NCBI RefSeq assembly: GCF_040496035.1
Contig: NZ_JBEPJZ010000001.1
Location: 620,001 to 684,000 of the forward strand
Direction of reading: 5' to 3'
Origin: Agromyces sp. SYSU T00194
Lineage (GTDB): Bacteria > Actinomycetota > Actinomycetes > Actinomycetales > Microbacteriaceae
DNA length: 64,000 nucleotides
Shown here: positions 49,864 through 58,097 of the stretch, in pieces
Position numbering within the stretch: the stretch's first letter is position 1
Layout of the letters: each line of letters starts with the position of its first letter
Program-made: the position numbers and the translations under genes
Notes under the pieces: generated by a model
What the model was told of the DNA's origin: nothing
What the model saw: only the letters and a program-made list of their open reading frames with translations
The model's database searches: none

Positions 49864-51762
49864 ATGCAGACCCGAGGCATCCGCTCGCCCCTCCGCATCT
49901 CGGTCGCCGCCGCCGCCGTCGCACTCGCACTCGGCCTTCTCGGCGGTGCGGCCACCGCCCCGGCCGCGACCGCCGACGTCGCGCACGGTGCCGCGACCGG
50001 CGTCGAGGACTTCACGTTCGACTCGTTCGGCGCCGACTACGCGCTGAGCCGCGACGCCGACGGCCACTCGGTGCTCGACGTGACCGAGACGATCGTGGCG
50101 CGGTTCCCCGACTTCGACCAGAACCGGGGCATCATCCGCAGCATCGTCGACCGCTACGACGGCGTCGACCTGCGCACCGAGCAGATCGTCGTCACCGACG
50201 AGAACGGCGCCCCGGTGTTCGCCGACGCCACCCGCGAGGGCGACTACATCGACCTCGCGCTCGGCACCGACGAGTTCGTGCGGGGCGTGCAGACGTACGT
50301 GATCAGCTATCGCCAGCACGATGTCGTGGCGAGCTTCGGTGACACCGACGCCGACGAGTTCTACTGGGACGTCAACGGCACGGGCTGGCCGCAGCCGTTC
50401 GGCACGGTCGCCATGCACCTCCAGGTCGACCAGCAGCTCATCCCCTCGCTGACCGGCGCGACCGCGTGCTACCGCGGCGTGCAGGGCTCCGACGTGCAGT
50501 GCGAGATGCAGGCGGATGCGGCGGCGGGCGTCTTCAGCGTGAGCGAGAGCGATCTCGGGCCGTACTCCGGCGTGACCGTGGCGATCGCGTTCGAGCGCGG
50601 CACGTTCGTGGTGCCCGAGCGGGCACGCGACTCGCTGTTCTTCACGTGGGTGCCGGGCGTCCTCGCGGTGCTCGTCCTCGTGGTGGTGATCATCATGCTC
50701 GTGGTGCGGCTGACGCGCTGGCGCGACCACCCGGGCCGCGGCATCATCGTGCCGGAGTACAGCCCGCCGAAGGGCGTCGATCCCATCCTCGGCGCGAACA
50801 TCATCGGGCGTTCCGACCGCGGCCTGCAGGCGCAGATCCTGCGCCTCGCCCTCGACGACCGCATCCAGTTCGTCGAGACCACCGGCGAGTCCGGCTGGTT
50901 CGGACGCGAGTCGAAGGACCTGCACGCGGAGCTCCTCGAGGTGCCGACCGAGGTCGAGCCGCGCGACCTCAAGCTGCTGCTCGCGATGTTCCCCACCATG
51001 CAGCCCGGGGCGCGTCGCGCGATCGACAAGAAGATGCCGATCGCCGAGGCCCGGCGGCTCATGGCGGTCGACGACGGCGTGGTGCTCGAGACGCACCGGC
51101 TCGGCCTGCGCGCGCAGCCGGCGAGGGGCCCGATGGGGTGGCTGACCGCGATCGCCGTCATCTCGTCGATCCTGCTCTGGATCGTCTTCATCGTCGCCAT
51201 GTTCTCCGAGGTCTTCAACATCTGGATCGTCGGCGGGTTCGTGGTCGGCGTGGTGGGGTTCATCTTCGCGCTCATGATCGCGTCGCGCCCGTCGCTGCTC
51301 ACCGAGCGCGGGGCGGCGCTGCGCGACCACCTGCGCGGCCTGCGCGACTACATGCGGCTCGCCGAGCGCGACCGCATGCGCGTGCTGCAGGGCGTCGAGA
51401 CCGCCGAGCGCCGGCCCATCGCCTCGTCCGCCGAGCGCGGGCGGGCGGCGGCGGCGGATGCCGCGGAGCGGGTGCACCTCTACGAGGACCTGCTCCCCTG
51501 GGCGCAGTTGTGGGGCATCGAGGACTCGTGGGCGCGCGAGCTCGACGCGCTCGTGCGCGAGGTCGACGACGACCGCCTGCGCTACCGCCACCACCACGTG
51601 CCCTACGGTGCGCTCATCGCGATGAACGTCGCGGGCTCGCACGCGCTGCAGTCCGCCGCGGCCGCGCGCGTCGCGGCGGCGTCGTCGAGCTCCAGCGGCG
51701 GCTCGGGAGGCGGCGGGTTCTCCGGCGGCGGCGGCGGAGGCGGGGGCGGCGGCGGCCGCTGA
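49864..51762 (+). CDS. DUF2207 membrane protein with Gly-rich tail, 632 aa
   Basis: A signal peptide (cleaved near ATADVAHG) leads a secreted DUF2207 domain (FTFDSFGADYALSRDADGHS, FPDFDQNRGIIRSIVDRYDG, EFYWDVNGTGWPQPFG). A transmembrane helix lies at ~265-285, a cytoplasmic region with IIVPEYSPPKGVDPILGANI, two more helices at ~430-475, and a C-terminus of Ser/Gly ending in a long Gly run. The family is widespread and uncharacterised. The start appears leaderless (CAGACT, six bases, ATG). Confidence 0.88.
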   Translation: MQTRGIRSPLRISVAAAAVALALGLLGGAATAPAATADVAHGAATGVEDFTFDSFGADYALSRDADGHSVLDVTETIVARFPDFDQNRGIIRSIVDRYDGVDLRTEQIVVTDENGAPVFADATREGDYIDLALGTDEFVRGVQTYVISYRQHDVVASFGDTDADEFYWDVNGTGWPQPFGTVAMHLQVDQQLIPSLTGATACYRGVQGSDVQCEMQADAAAGVFSVSESDLGPYSGVTVAIAFERGTFVVPERARDSLFFTWVPGVLAVLVLVVVIIMLVVRLTRWRDHPGRGIIVPEYSPPKGVDPILGANIIGRSDRGLQAQILRLALDDRIQFVETTGESGWFGRESKDLHAELLEVPTEVEPRDLKLLLAMFPTMQPGARRAIDKKMPIAEARRLMAVDDGVVLETHRLGLRAQPARGPMGWLTAIAVISSILLWIVFIVAMFSEVFNIWIVGGFVVGVVGFIFALMIASRPSLLTERGAALRDHLRGLRDYMRLAERDRMRVLQGVETAERRPIASSAERGRAAAADAAERVHLYEDLLPWAQLWGIEDSWARELDALVREVDDDRLRYRHHHVPYGALIAMNVAGSHALQSAAAARVAAASSSSSGGSGGGGFSGGGGGGGGGGGR

Positions 51763-51872
51763 GGCCTCCCCGAGTTCCGAGACCCGTCAGGAACCTGCGC
51801 ATCCCGCGCTGGGAACGCAGTCGATCGACGGGTCCCGACGCATCGCGACGGGTCCCGACGGGCGAGGACGGG

Positions 51873-52490
51873 TCAGTCGGTCGGGTGCGGCCACCACGAC
51901 GGCAGCAGGGCGGTGAACCGCTCGGCCGCGGCCTCCAGGTCGTCCTCGTCGCCGACGGCCCAGGTCTCGATGGCACCGATGAGGCCGCCGGCGATGTACG
52001 CGGCCGCCTCCTCCTGCGCGCACCGCTCCTGCGGGGCACCCGGGACGTCGCGGGCGGCCCACACCTCGACCGCGAGCAGCGCCCGGTGGCGGATGCGCCC
52101 GTCGAGCACGGAGTGGAACAGCCAGCGCGAGCGCGAGGCGAGCAGCGCCCGGTACCCCGCGCGCTCGGAGACGACGTGCTCCAGCAGTCCGCGGAGCGAC
52201 TCCTCGTACCGGACGGCGACCTGCTGCGGGTCACCCTCCGAGGGATCCACGTCGACCACCGAGATCGAGTCGAACTCGTAGCCGTACTGCTCGATCGCGA
52301 AGTCCTGCACGCTCTCGAAGTGGCCGTAGAAGGTCGTGCGGTGCACGCCCGCCTCGCGACAGAGGGCCGAGACGCTGATCTCGTCGATCGCGGTGGTCGC
52401 CAGGAGCCGCCGCAGCGCGTCGGCGAGCGCCGCGCGCGTGCGCTCGGCGCGGGGATCGAGGCGTGGTGCATCGGGCGCGCTCGTCGTCAC
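51873..52490 (-). CDS. TetR-family regulator, 205 aa
   Basis: HTH at residues ~16-62: RTRAALADALRRLLATTAID, ISVSALCREAGVHRTTFYGH, FESVQDFAIEQYG. The C-terminal region resembles TetR_C-type ligand domains. GTG 52490 is preceded by TAGGCT and seven bases, a probable leaderless start, so it can be transcribed on its own as well as from the upstream dehydrogenase. The CTACAC palindrome at 53412 is a likely target. Confidence 0.88.
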   Translation of the reverse strand: MTTSAPDAPRLDPRAERTRAALADALRRLLATTAIDEISVSALCREAGVHRTTFYGHFESVQDFAIEQYGYEFDSISVVDVDPSEGDPQQVAVRYEESLRGLLEHVVSERAGYRALLASRSRWLFHSVLDGRIRHRALLAVEVWAARDVPGAPQERCAQEEAAAYIAGGLIGAIETWAVGDEDDLEAAAERFTALLPSWWPHPTD

Positions 52491-52572
52491 GGGGGCCAGC
52501 CTAGCCGGAGGGGTTCCGCCGGATCCGCAGGGCGTGCACTGAGTTGTGCACCGCCCCGCGGCATCCGTCGCC

Positions 52573-53313
52573 TCAGTCCGCGTAGTGCGCGAGGCCGGCG
52601 GTCTCGCCGCCGTCGGCGACGAACTCGGCACCGGTCGAGAAGCTCGACTCGTCGCTGGCGAGGAACAGGATGAGGTTCGACAGCTCGATCGGCTCGCCCA
52701 CGCGGTGCAGCGCGACGTGGCTCTGCGGGGTGTCCAGCTCCTCGGTCATCGGGGTGCGGATGACGCCCGGGTGCACGGAGTTCACGCGGATGTTGTAGCG
52801 ACCGAGGTCGAGTGCGGCGTTCTTGGTGAGGCCGCGCACGCCGTACTTGGCGGCGTTGTAGCCCGGGAGTGCCTCGTAGCCCTGCAGGCCGGCGGTCGAG
52901 GAGACGTTGATGATGGAGCCGGCGCCCGACTCCTTCAGCGCGGGGATCGCCGCCTTGATGCCGTAGAAGACGCCGGTGAGGTTGATCTTCAGGATGAGGT
53001 CCCAGGCGTCGAGGGTGTAGTCCTCGATCGGGCCGAAGTTGGCGATGCCGGCGTTGTTCACGACGATGTCGAGCCGGCCGAAGGACTCGACCGCGGCGGC
53101 GACGGCCGCCTCCCACTGCGCGTAGTCGGTGACGTCCAGGTGCACGTAGCGCACCGCGTCGCCGAGCTCGGCCGCGAGCGCCTCGCCGTCCTCGTCGAGG
53201 ATGTCGCCGATCACCACCTTCGCGCCCTCGTCGACGAGCAGGCGGGCGTGCGACGCCCCCATGCCCCGGGCTCCTCCGCTGATGAGTGCGACCTTTCCGC
53301 TGACGCGTGCCAT
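52573..53313 (-). CDS. Short-chain dehydrogenase/reductase (hydroxysteroid dehydrogenase-like), 246 aa
   Basis: Classical SDR: NAD(H) motif ISGGARGMGASHARLL, DVTDYAQWEAAVAA, NNAGIANFG, catalytic Ser in SIINVSSTAGLQG and Tyr/Lys in YNAAKYGVRGLTKNAA. An acidic residue after beta-2 (IGDILDEDGEALA) suggests NAD preference. It resembles 3-alpha/20-beta-hydroxysteroid dehydrogenases of actinobacteria. ATG 53313 has AAAGG upstream. It precedes the TetR gene by 82 bp. Confidence 0.9.
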   Translation of the reverse strand: MARVSGKVALISGGARGMGASHARLLVDEGAKVVIGDILDEDGEALAAELGDAVRYVHLDVTDYAQWEAAVAAAVESFGRLDIVVNNAGIANFGPIEDYTLDAWDLILKINLTGVFYGIKAAIPALKESGAGSIINVSSTAGLQGYEALPGYNAAKYGVRGLTKNAALDLGRYNIRVNSVHPGVIRTPMTEELDTPQSHVALHRVGEPIELSNLILFLASDESSFSTGAEFVADGGETAGLAHYAD

Positions 53314-53411
53314 TGACAGACCTTTCGGATCGAGGTTCCCGCGGGTCGGTCGACCCCGGGTGGCGGGGGTCGGCATCGCAGTGGGTGTCGACCTCGTCGT
53401 CACGCTCTAAT

Positions 53412-53428
53412 CTACACCTGTCGTGTAG
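53412..53428 (-). promoter_or_regulatory. CTACAC-N5-GTGTAG operator
   Basis: A perfect 6+6 inverted repeat, CTACACCTGTCGTGTAG, in the promoter region of the dehydrogenase. TAGATT on the minus strand just downstream could be the -10. Likely bound by the TetR encoded at 51873-52490. Confidence 0.75.
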
Positions 53429-53484
53429 CACTGCGGCCGGGTCACGACCGTTGACACGACGGGCCAGCCTGCGAGGATGACCTC

Positions 53485-53916
53485 ATGGACGATGCCACGA
53501 CCCTCATGAGCGAACTGTCCGAGCAGGAGTGCTGGGTGCGACTGCGCAACAACGAGATGGGCCGGCTCGCCGTGAGCGTCGACGACCGACCCGACATCTT
53601 CCCGGTCAACTACCACGCCAGCGACCGCTCGATCCTGTTCCGCACCGCGGGCGGCACCAAGTTCGACGACGTCACCGCGAACCACGCCGTCGCCTTCGAG
53701 GTCGACCACTTCGACCAGGACGGCGGGTGGAGCATCGTCGTGCGCGGCACCGCGAAGCCGCTCACCACGCCCGGCGAGATCGCCGACGCGGAGGGCGCGC
53801 CGCTGAAGCCCTGGATCCCGACCGACAAGCCGCACTTCGTGCGCATCGACGTCGAGGTCGTCACCGGGCGCTCGGTCGTGTTCACGCTCGACCCGCGACA
53901 CGAGGGCACGCTGTAG
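53485..53916 (+). CDS. Pyridoxamine 5'-phosphate oxidase-fold flavoprotein, 143 aa
   Basis: A PPOX split-barrel: ECWVRLRNNEMGRLAVSVDD, IFPVNYHASDRSILFRTAGG, HAVAFEVDHFDQDGGWSIVV, RGTAKPL. These small actinobacterial proteins bind FMN, F420 or heme (nitroreductase-like Rv-type PPOX). It is divergent from the dehydrogenase across the operator and may share control. The start fits a leaderless pattern (GAGGAT, six bases, ATG), though GAGG might act as a weak ribosome-binding site. Confidence 0.85.
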   Translation: MDDATTLMSELSEQECWVRLRNNEMGRLAVSVDDRPDIFPVNYHASDRSILFRTAGGTKFDDVTANHAVAFEVDHFDQDGGWSIVVRGTAKPLTTPGEIADAEGAPLKPWIPTDKPHFVRIDVEVVTGRSVVFTLDPRHEGTL

Positions 53917-54025
53917 GCGCGGAGTCCCCCGCACCCGTCGCACGCATGCGGCCGGGGAGGCAGGTGGCGCCACGCTGCGCTCCGTCCGCCGCCCCGGCCG
54001 GCCTGTGCGGCAGGGGGAGGTCCGC

Positions 54026-54739
54026 TCAGGCGCCCTCGGCCATCTCGGCGAGGTCCCCGACGGTCGGGTACGACCAACGGAGCAGGCCGACGGGCACGCC
54101 CGCCCGCTCCGAGACGGCCTCGTGCGTGAGGCATCCGTCGTGCTTCGCCTGCCGCGCGGCCTCCGCGATGGCGTCTCGCCGCCGCTCACGTCGGGCCGCG
54201 ATCGCGCCCGCGGTGTCGCGCACCGGCCGACGCTCCGAGGCACCCCACTCACCACGCCGCGGCCGGTCCCCCGGCTGGCCGACCCGCTCGGCCTTCGCCC
54301 AGCGCGCCGTGGCGGCGACGTCCCGGTCGAGCTGGCGGACCAGTTCCTCCGACGAGCGGAAGCGACGCTGCGGGCGCAGGTGCTTGCGCAGGGTCACGAT
54401 GATCTGCGTGCCGTAGAGGCTCTCGGAGAAGTCGAGCAGGTACGCCTCGAGCAGGCGCACCCCGCTGCGCCCGTAGTAGGTGGGCCGGTGCCCGATCGAG
54501 ACCGCCGACGCGAACCGCCGGCCGCCCTCGACCACAACGTCGGCCGCCCACACGCCGTCGCGGATGCGCAGGCCGGTCGGCAGCACGAGGTTCGCGGTCG
54601 GGAAGCCGAGGGTGCGCCCGCGCTGGTCGCCCGGCACCACGGTGCCCGCGACGACGGGCTCGTCACGGTCGAGGTCGATGATGGCGTACTGCTCGGCGAC
54701 CGGCCGCAGGCGCGGCACGGCGATCTCGGTGTCGGTCAT
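54026..54739 (-). CDS. Stand-alone riboflavin kinase fused to C-terminal TetR-type HTH, 237 aa
   Basis: Residues ~29-148 are a complete riboflavin kinase domain like the C-terminal half of RibF: GDQRGRTLGFPTANLVLP (37-54), AVSIGHRPTYYG, catalytic Glu98 in LLEAYLLDFSESLYG and the LRKHLRPQRRFRSSEELVRQ helix. There is no FAD synthetase half. Residues ~182-233 form a TetR_N-like helix-turn-helix: RRERRRDAIAEAARQA, THEAVSERAGVPVGLL, RWSYPTVGDLAEMA. Archaeal RbkR pairs an HTH with a riboflavin kinase, but with an N-terminal HTH and a CTP-dependent kinase of another family. ATG 54739 overlaps the flavin reductase stop. It probably supplies FMN for, and may regulate, the cluster. Confidence 0.85.
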   Translation of the reverse strand: MTDTEIAVPRLRPVAEQYAIIDLDRDEPVVAGTVVPGDQRGRTLGFPTANLVLPTGLRIRDGVWAADVVVEGGRRFASAVSIGHRPTYYGRSGVRLLEAYLLDFSESLYGTQIIVTLRKHLRPQRRFRSSEELVRQLDRDVAATARWAKAERVGQPGDRPRRGEWGASERRPVRDTAGAIAARRERRRDAIAEAARQAKHDGCLTHEAVSERAGVPVGLLRWSYPTVGDLAEMAEGA

Positions 54740-55251
54740 GCGTCCACGCCCCTCAGGTGTCGGTAGGTGCCCTTGTAGAACAGCAGCGGCTCGCGCGTGT
54801 GCCACTCGGCCGGGCTCATCGCGTTGACCCGCCCGATGACGATGTAGTGGTCGCCGGCCTCGTGCTCGGCCCAGAGGTCGCAGTCGAGCCACATCAGCGA
54901 GTCCGCGATGAGCGGGTTGCCCGCCTCGCTCGGCGTCCACTCGATGCCGGCCCACTTGTCGGTGCCCTTCCGGGCGAACTGGCTCGACACGGCGTCCTGG
55001 TCGTGGGCCAGCACGTTCACCGCGAACCGGCCCGCGTCGCGGATCGCCGGGTAGGTGGTCGACGTCGTCATGACGCTGAACGACACGAGCGGCGGCTCCA
55101 TCGAGACGCTGTAGAACGACTGGCAGGTGAAGCCGGTCGGCGCCCCGTCGGCCATGCCGCTGATCACGGTGATGCCGGAGGCGTAGTGGCCGAGCGTGTC
55201 GCGGAAGTCGCGCGGGTCGAAGCCCGCCTCGGGTGCGATGTCCATGGTCAT
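54736..55251 (-). CDS. Flavin reductase (HpaC/NtaB-like), 171 aa
   Basis: Flavin-reductase-like split barrel: FRDTLGHYASGITVISGMAD, PTGFTCQSFYSVSMEPPLVS, FAVNVLAHDQDAVSSQFARK, GDHYIVIGRV. These NAD(P)H:FMN reductases supply FMNH2 to two-component monooxygenases. Its stop overlaps the riboflavin kinase ATG (ATGA), so both are made together. One of two paralogues in the cluster. Confidence 0.93.
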   Translation of the reverse strand: MTMDIAPEAGFDPRDFRDTLGHYASGITVISGMADGAPTGFTCQSFYSVSMEPPLVSFSVMTTSTTYPAIRDAGRFAVNVLAHDQDAVSSQFARKGTDKWAGIEWTPSEAGNPLIADSLMWLDCDLWAEHEAGDHYIVIGRVNAMSPAEWHTREPLLFYKGTYRHLRGVDA

Positions 55252-55275
55252 GTGCGTCTCCTCGGTTCGGTCTCG

Positions 55276-55794
55276 TCAGGCGTCCGCGGCCACGGCCCGG
55301 ATCGCGCCGGCGGTCGCGGTGACGGATGCCCCCCAGCGGGCGAGCCACTCGTCGAGGGCGCCCTCCTCGGCGTAGTGCTTGTCCGAGAGGTAGAGGCCCT
55401 GCGTCGGCGTCGTGGCGCCGAGCTCGACGAGCACGGGCTTCAGGAGCAGCTCCGGCGCCATGAAGTGGGCGGGACCCGCACCGAGCATCAGCGGGATCGC
55501 CGTCACCCCGGCCATCCCGTCGCCCGTTTCGAACTGGTCGAGGAACAGCTTCAGGATGCCGCTGTACGTCGCCTTGAACGTCGGCGACGCGATCACCACC
55601 AGGTCGCTCGATTTCACGGTGGCGACCGCGTCGCCGACGGCCTGATCACCCCAGCCCATCAGGCCGGGGCCGAGCGTGACGAGGTCGATCTCGTTCCAGC
55701 GCTCGGCGAATGCCCGCGCGACCACGCGCCCGGCATCGAGGGTTCGGGAGTCGGCCTTCGGGTTGCCGGCCACGACGATCACGTTCAGGGTCAT
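55276..55794 (-). CDS. NADPH-dependent FMN reductase (MsuE/SsuE-like), 172 aa
   Basis: A flavodoxin-like reductase: VIVVAGNPKADSRTL (phosphate-binding loop), SSDLVVIASPTFKATYSGIL with the T-F-K-x-x-Y-S-G motif, LKLFLDQFETGDGMAG and PLMLGAGPAHFMAPELLLKP. The family includes MsuE and SsuE, which feed FMNH2 to sulfonate monooxygenases. ATG 55794 has AAGGAG 7 nt upstream. A third reductase in one operon suggests a high FMNH2 demand or partner specificity. Confidence 0.92.
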   Translation of the reverse strand: MTLNVIVVAGNPKADSRTLDAGRVVARAFAERWNEIDLVTLGPGLMGWGDQAVGDAVATVKSSDLVVIASPTFKATYSGILKLFLDQFETGDGMAGVTAIPLMLGAGPAHFMAPELLLKPVLVELGATTPTQGLYLSDKHYAEEGALDEWLARWGASVTATAGAIRAVAADA

Positions 55795-55820
55795 ACGGTG
55801 CTCCTTGGAGGTCGACGTCG

Positions 55821-56330
55821 TCAGGCGGCGGCGTTCGTGGCGGACAGCAGCGATCGGAAGGCGCGACCGTGGTAGACGAGGGGCTCGGTGTCGTCGGTCA
55901 CCGCGAGGTCGTGCACGTCGAGCACGACGAGGTCGTGGTCGCCCGACGGGATCTCCGCCCGCACCGAGCACTCGAGCGTCAGCACCGCGCCGTCGAGCGT
56001 GAGGGCGCCGTCGGTGCCGGGCGTGAGGGCCAGTCCGGCGAAGCGGTCGCGCGAGCGCGACGCGAGCTGCATGCACGCCGCCTCGTGGCCCTGCGCGAGC
56101 ACCGAGACGCCGAGTCGGCCGGCACGGCGCAGCACCGGCCACGTGCGCGAGCCGCGCTGCGCGGAGAACAGCACCTGCGGCGGTTCGAACGAGATCCCCA
56201 CGGTGAACGAGGTCGAGACGAAGCCGACGGGCTCGCCGTCGACGACGGCGGTGATCGCCGCGATCCCCGAGGGGAAGGCGCCGAAGGCCGACTCGACCAT
56301 GGGCCGTTCGGTGATCGGGATGGTGCGCAT
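55821..56330 (-). CDS. Flavin reductase, second paralogue, 169 aa
   Basis: Same split-barrel family as the gene at 54736: VESAFGAFPSGIAAITAVVD, PVGFVSTSFTVGISFEPPQV, LGVSVLAQGHEAACMQLASR, GDHDLVVLDVHDL. ATG 56330 is preceded by GAGGGGGAACC. Low identity to the other paralogue suggests it serves a different monooxygenase of the pair. First gene after a 243-bp gap, so it may have its own promoter. Confidence 0.92.
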   Translation of the reverse strand: MRTIPITERPMVESAFGAFPSGIAAITAVVDGEPVGFVSTSFTVGISFEPPQVLFSAQRGSRTWPVLRRAGRLGVSVLAQGHEAACMQLASRSRDRFAGLALTPGTDGALTLDGAVLTLECSVRAEIPSGDHDLVVLDVHDLAVTDDTEPLVYHGRAFRSLLSATNAAA

Positions 56331-56573
56331 GTGCGGTTCCCCCTCGTGTGTCGTGCGATCGATGACGCGGTGTCGTGCGTTGACTCGATTGAACCCGGCG
56401 GCGATTTCCCCCGGGTGACTCCTGCATTGCGCCTGCTTTGCGCCGTTCCGGAAACATTCCGACGTCGGGTCAGGTGCGGCGAATAGTCGTTTGAACTGGG
56501 TTTTCTCTGATCTCAGGAACGACCCGGTGACATTCCGGACCGATTCCGCCGTCCCTCGCGACCATCCGCCGCG
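56331..56573 (-). promoter_or_regulatory. 243-bp intergenic region with ATTCCG repeats
   Basis: No reading frame is convincing here. It contains TTCCGGAA (56446-56453), ACATTCCG at 56454-56461 and again at 56530-56537, and ATTCCG at 56543-56548. It separates the MFS gene from the flavin reductase group and is a likely second promoter of the cluster and a candidate site for the GntR regulator or the kinase-HTH protein. A TCTCAGGAACG copy is at about 56511. Confidence 0.4.
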
Positions 56574-58097
56574 TCATGCGCCGTGCTCGCAGCGGGCGGC
56601 GTCGGGCTCCTCGACCTGCGACCGGAGGTGGATCGCCGGCATCGCCAGCACGGCTCCGAACGCGGGCACGACGGCGACCGCGGAGACCGCGAACAGCACG
56701 GGCATCCCGTGCAGGTACGCGTCGGCCTCGCTCGCGCCGTCGGCCATGAACGCGCCGACGACCGCCGTCAGCACGGCGCCGAGCGCGACGAGGCCCACCG
56801 TGCCGCCGAGTACGAAGAGCATCAGCACCGTCGCCCCCATCGACCCGGCCTGGTCCTGCCGTCCCGACACCTGCGAGGCGAGGATCAGGTTCTGCGTCAT
56901 CGCCCCGAGTCCGCAGGCCAGCAGCACCGTGCCCGCGATGGTGAACGGCACCGGAGCGAGGTTCACGCCCGCGAGCACGGCGTTGCCGGCCACGAGCGCG
57001 ATGCTCCCGAACAGGAGCACGGGTCGCAGCTTCGCCGTGCGGCTCATGAAGCGGCCCACCGCGAACCCGGTCACCACGGTCGCGATCGCCATCGGCACGA
57101 GCATCGTGCCCGAGATCGCGGGTTGCAGGCCCAGCCCGAACTGCAGGTACTGGCTGATGAAGACGGAGCCGCTGAACATGACGCTGCCGGCGGCGAACGC
57201 AGCGATGAAGATCGTGGACGTGCGCCGCCTGGCGAACAGGCGGATCGGCAGGACCGGGTCCGACGCCCGGAGCTCGACGATGACCAACGCGACGGTCGCG
57301 ATCAGCCCGAGGCATCCGCTCACCCCCACCAGCCATGGATGGCTCGCGGCGTCCGGGGCGGCGGAGACCGCGATGAGCAGCGCGGTGATCGCCGTGGGCA
57401 GCAGGATCATGCCGGCGAAGTCGGCGGGGCGCGGCTCGACCGGCCGCCGGGCGACCTTCAGCGTCGCGGCGATCACGATCATCGACGTGATCGCGAACGG
57501 CACGCTGAGCAGGAAGCACCAGCGCCAGCCGAGCCAGGAGGTCTGCACGATGATGCCGCCGATGACGGGCCCGGTCAGGGTCGCCGTCGTCTGGGCCGTG
57601 GCCATGAAGGCGTTCACGCGGCCGCGCTGCCGCGGAGCCACCAGCCCGGCGAGCGTCGCGGCGGTCGAGGTGAGGATGCCGCCGAGCCCGATGCCCTGCA
57701 GTGCGCGGGCCGCGATCAGGACGGGCGTGTTCGGCGCGATGCCGGCGAGCAGCGACCCGACGAGGAAGAATGCGAGGCCGGCCTGCACGACGCGCTTGGC
57801 CTCGATGCGATCGGCGAGCCGGCCCCAGATGGAGGCGGTCGCGGTGTTGCCGAGGATGGTCGCGGCGACGATCCAGGTCGACTCGCCGGGCGAGCCGTCG
57901 AGGCTCGTCAGGATCGACGGCAGGGCGGTCGCGACGATGGTCCCGCTCAGGCCGGCCACGAACTGCGCGATGACGAGACCCGCGATCGGCGCGATGACGG
58001 GGCGCAGCGACTCCTCCCGGGGACGTGCCTCGCCGACCGGGCGACGACCTCGCCTCCGCAGGCGGCGCATCCGTCCGGATGCGATGTCCCGGCTCAT
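56574..58097 (-). CDS. MFS transporter (DHA2/EmrB type), 507 aa
   Basis: Fourteen predicted helices with motif A IWGRLADRIEAKRVVQAGL, ARALQGIGLGGILTSTAATL, motif C-like TLTGPVIGGIIVQ and the family's second-half pattern. ATG 58097 overlaps the GntR stop (ATGA). Its place in the cluster suggests export of a product or toxic intermediate, or import of a substrate; neither is shown. Confidence 0.9.
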   Translation of the reverse strand: MSRDIASGRMRRLRRRGRRPVGEARPREESLRPVIAPIAGLVIAQFVAGLSGTIVATALPSILTSLDGSPGESTWIVAATILGNTATASIWGRLADRIEAKRVVQAGLAFFLVGSLLAGIAPNTPVLIAARALQGIGLGGILTSTAATLAGLVAPRQRGRVNAFMATAQTTATLTGPVIGGIIVQTSWLGWRWCFLLSVPFAITSMIVIAATLKVARRPVEPRPADFAGMILLPTAITALLIAVSAAPDAASHPWLVGVSGCLGLIATVALVIVELRASDPVLPIRLFARRRTSTIFIAAFAAGSVMFSGSVFISQYLQFGLGLQPAISGTMLVPMAIATVVTGFAVGRFMSRTAKLRPVLLFGSIALVAGNAVLAGVNLAPVPFTIAGTVLLACGLGAMTQNLILASQVSGRQDQAGSMGATVLMLFVLGGTVGLVALGAVLTAVVGAFMADGASEADAYLHGMPVLFAVSAVAVVPAFGAVLAMPAIHLRSQVEEPDAARCEHGA

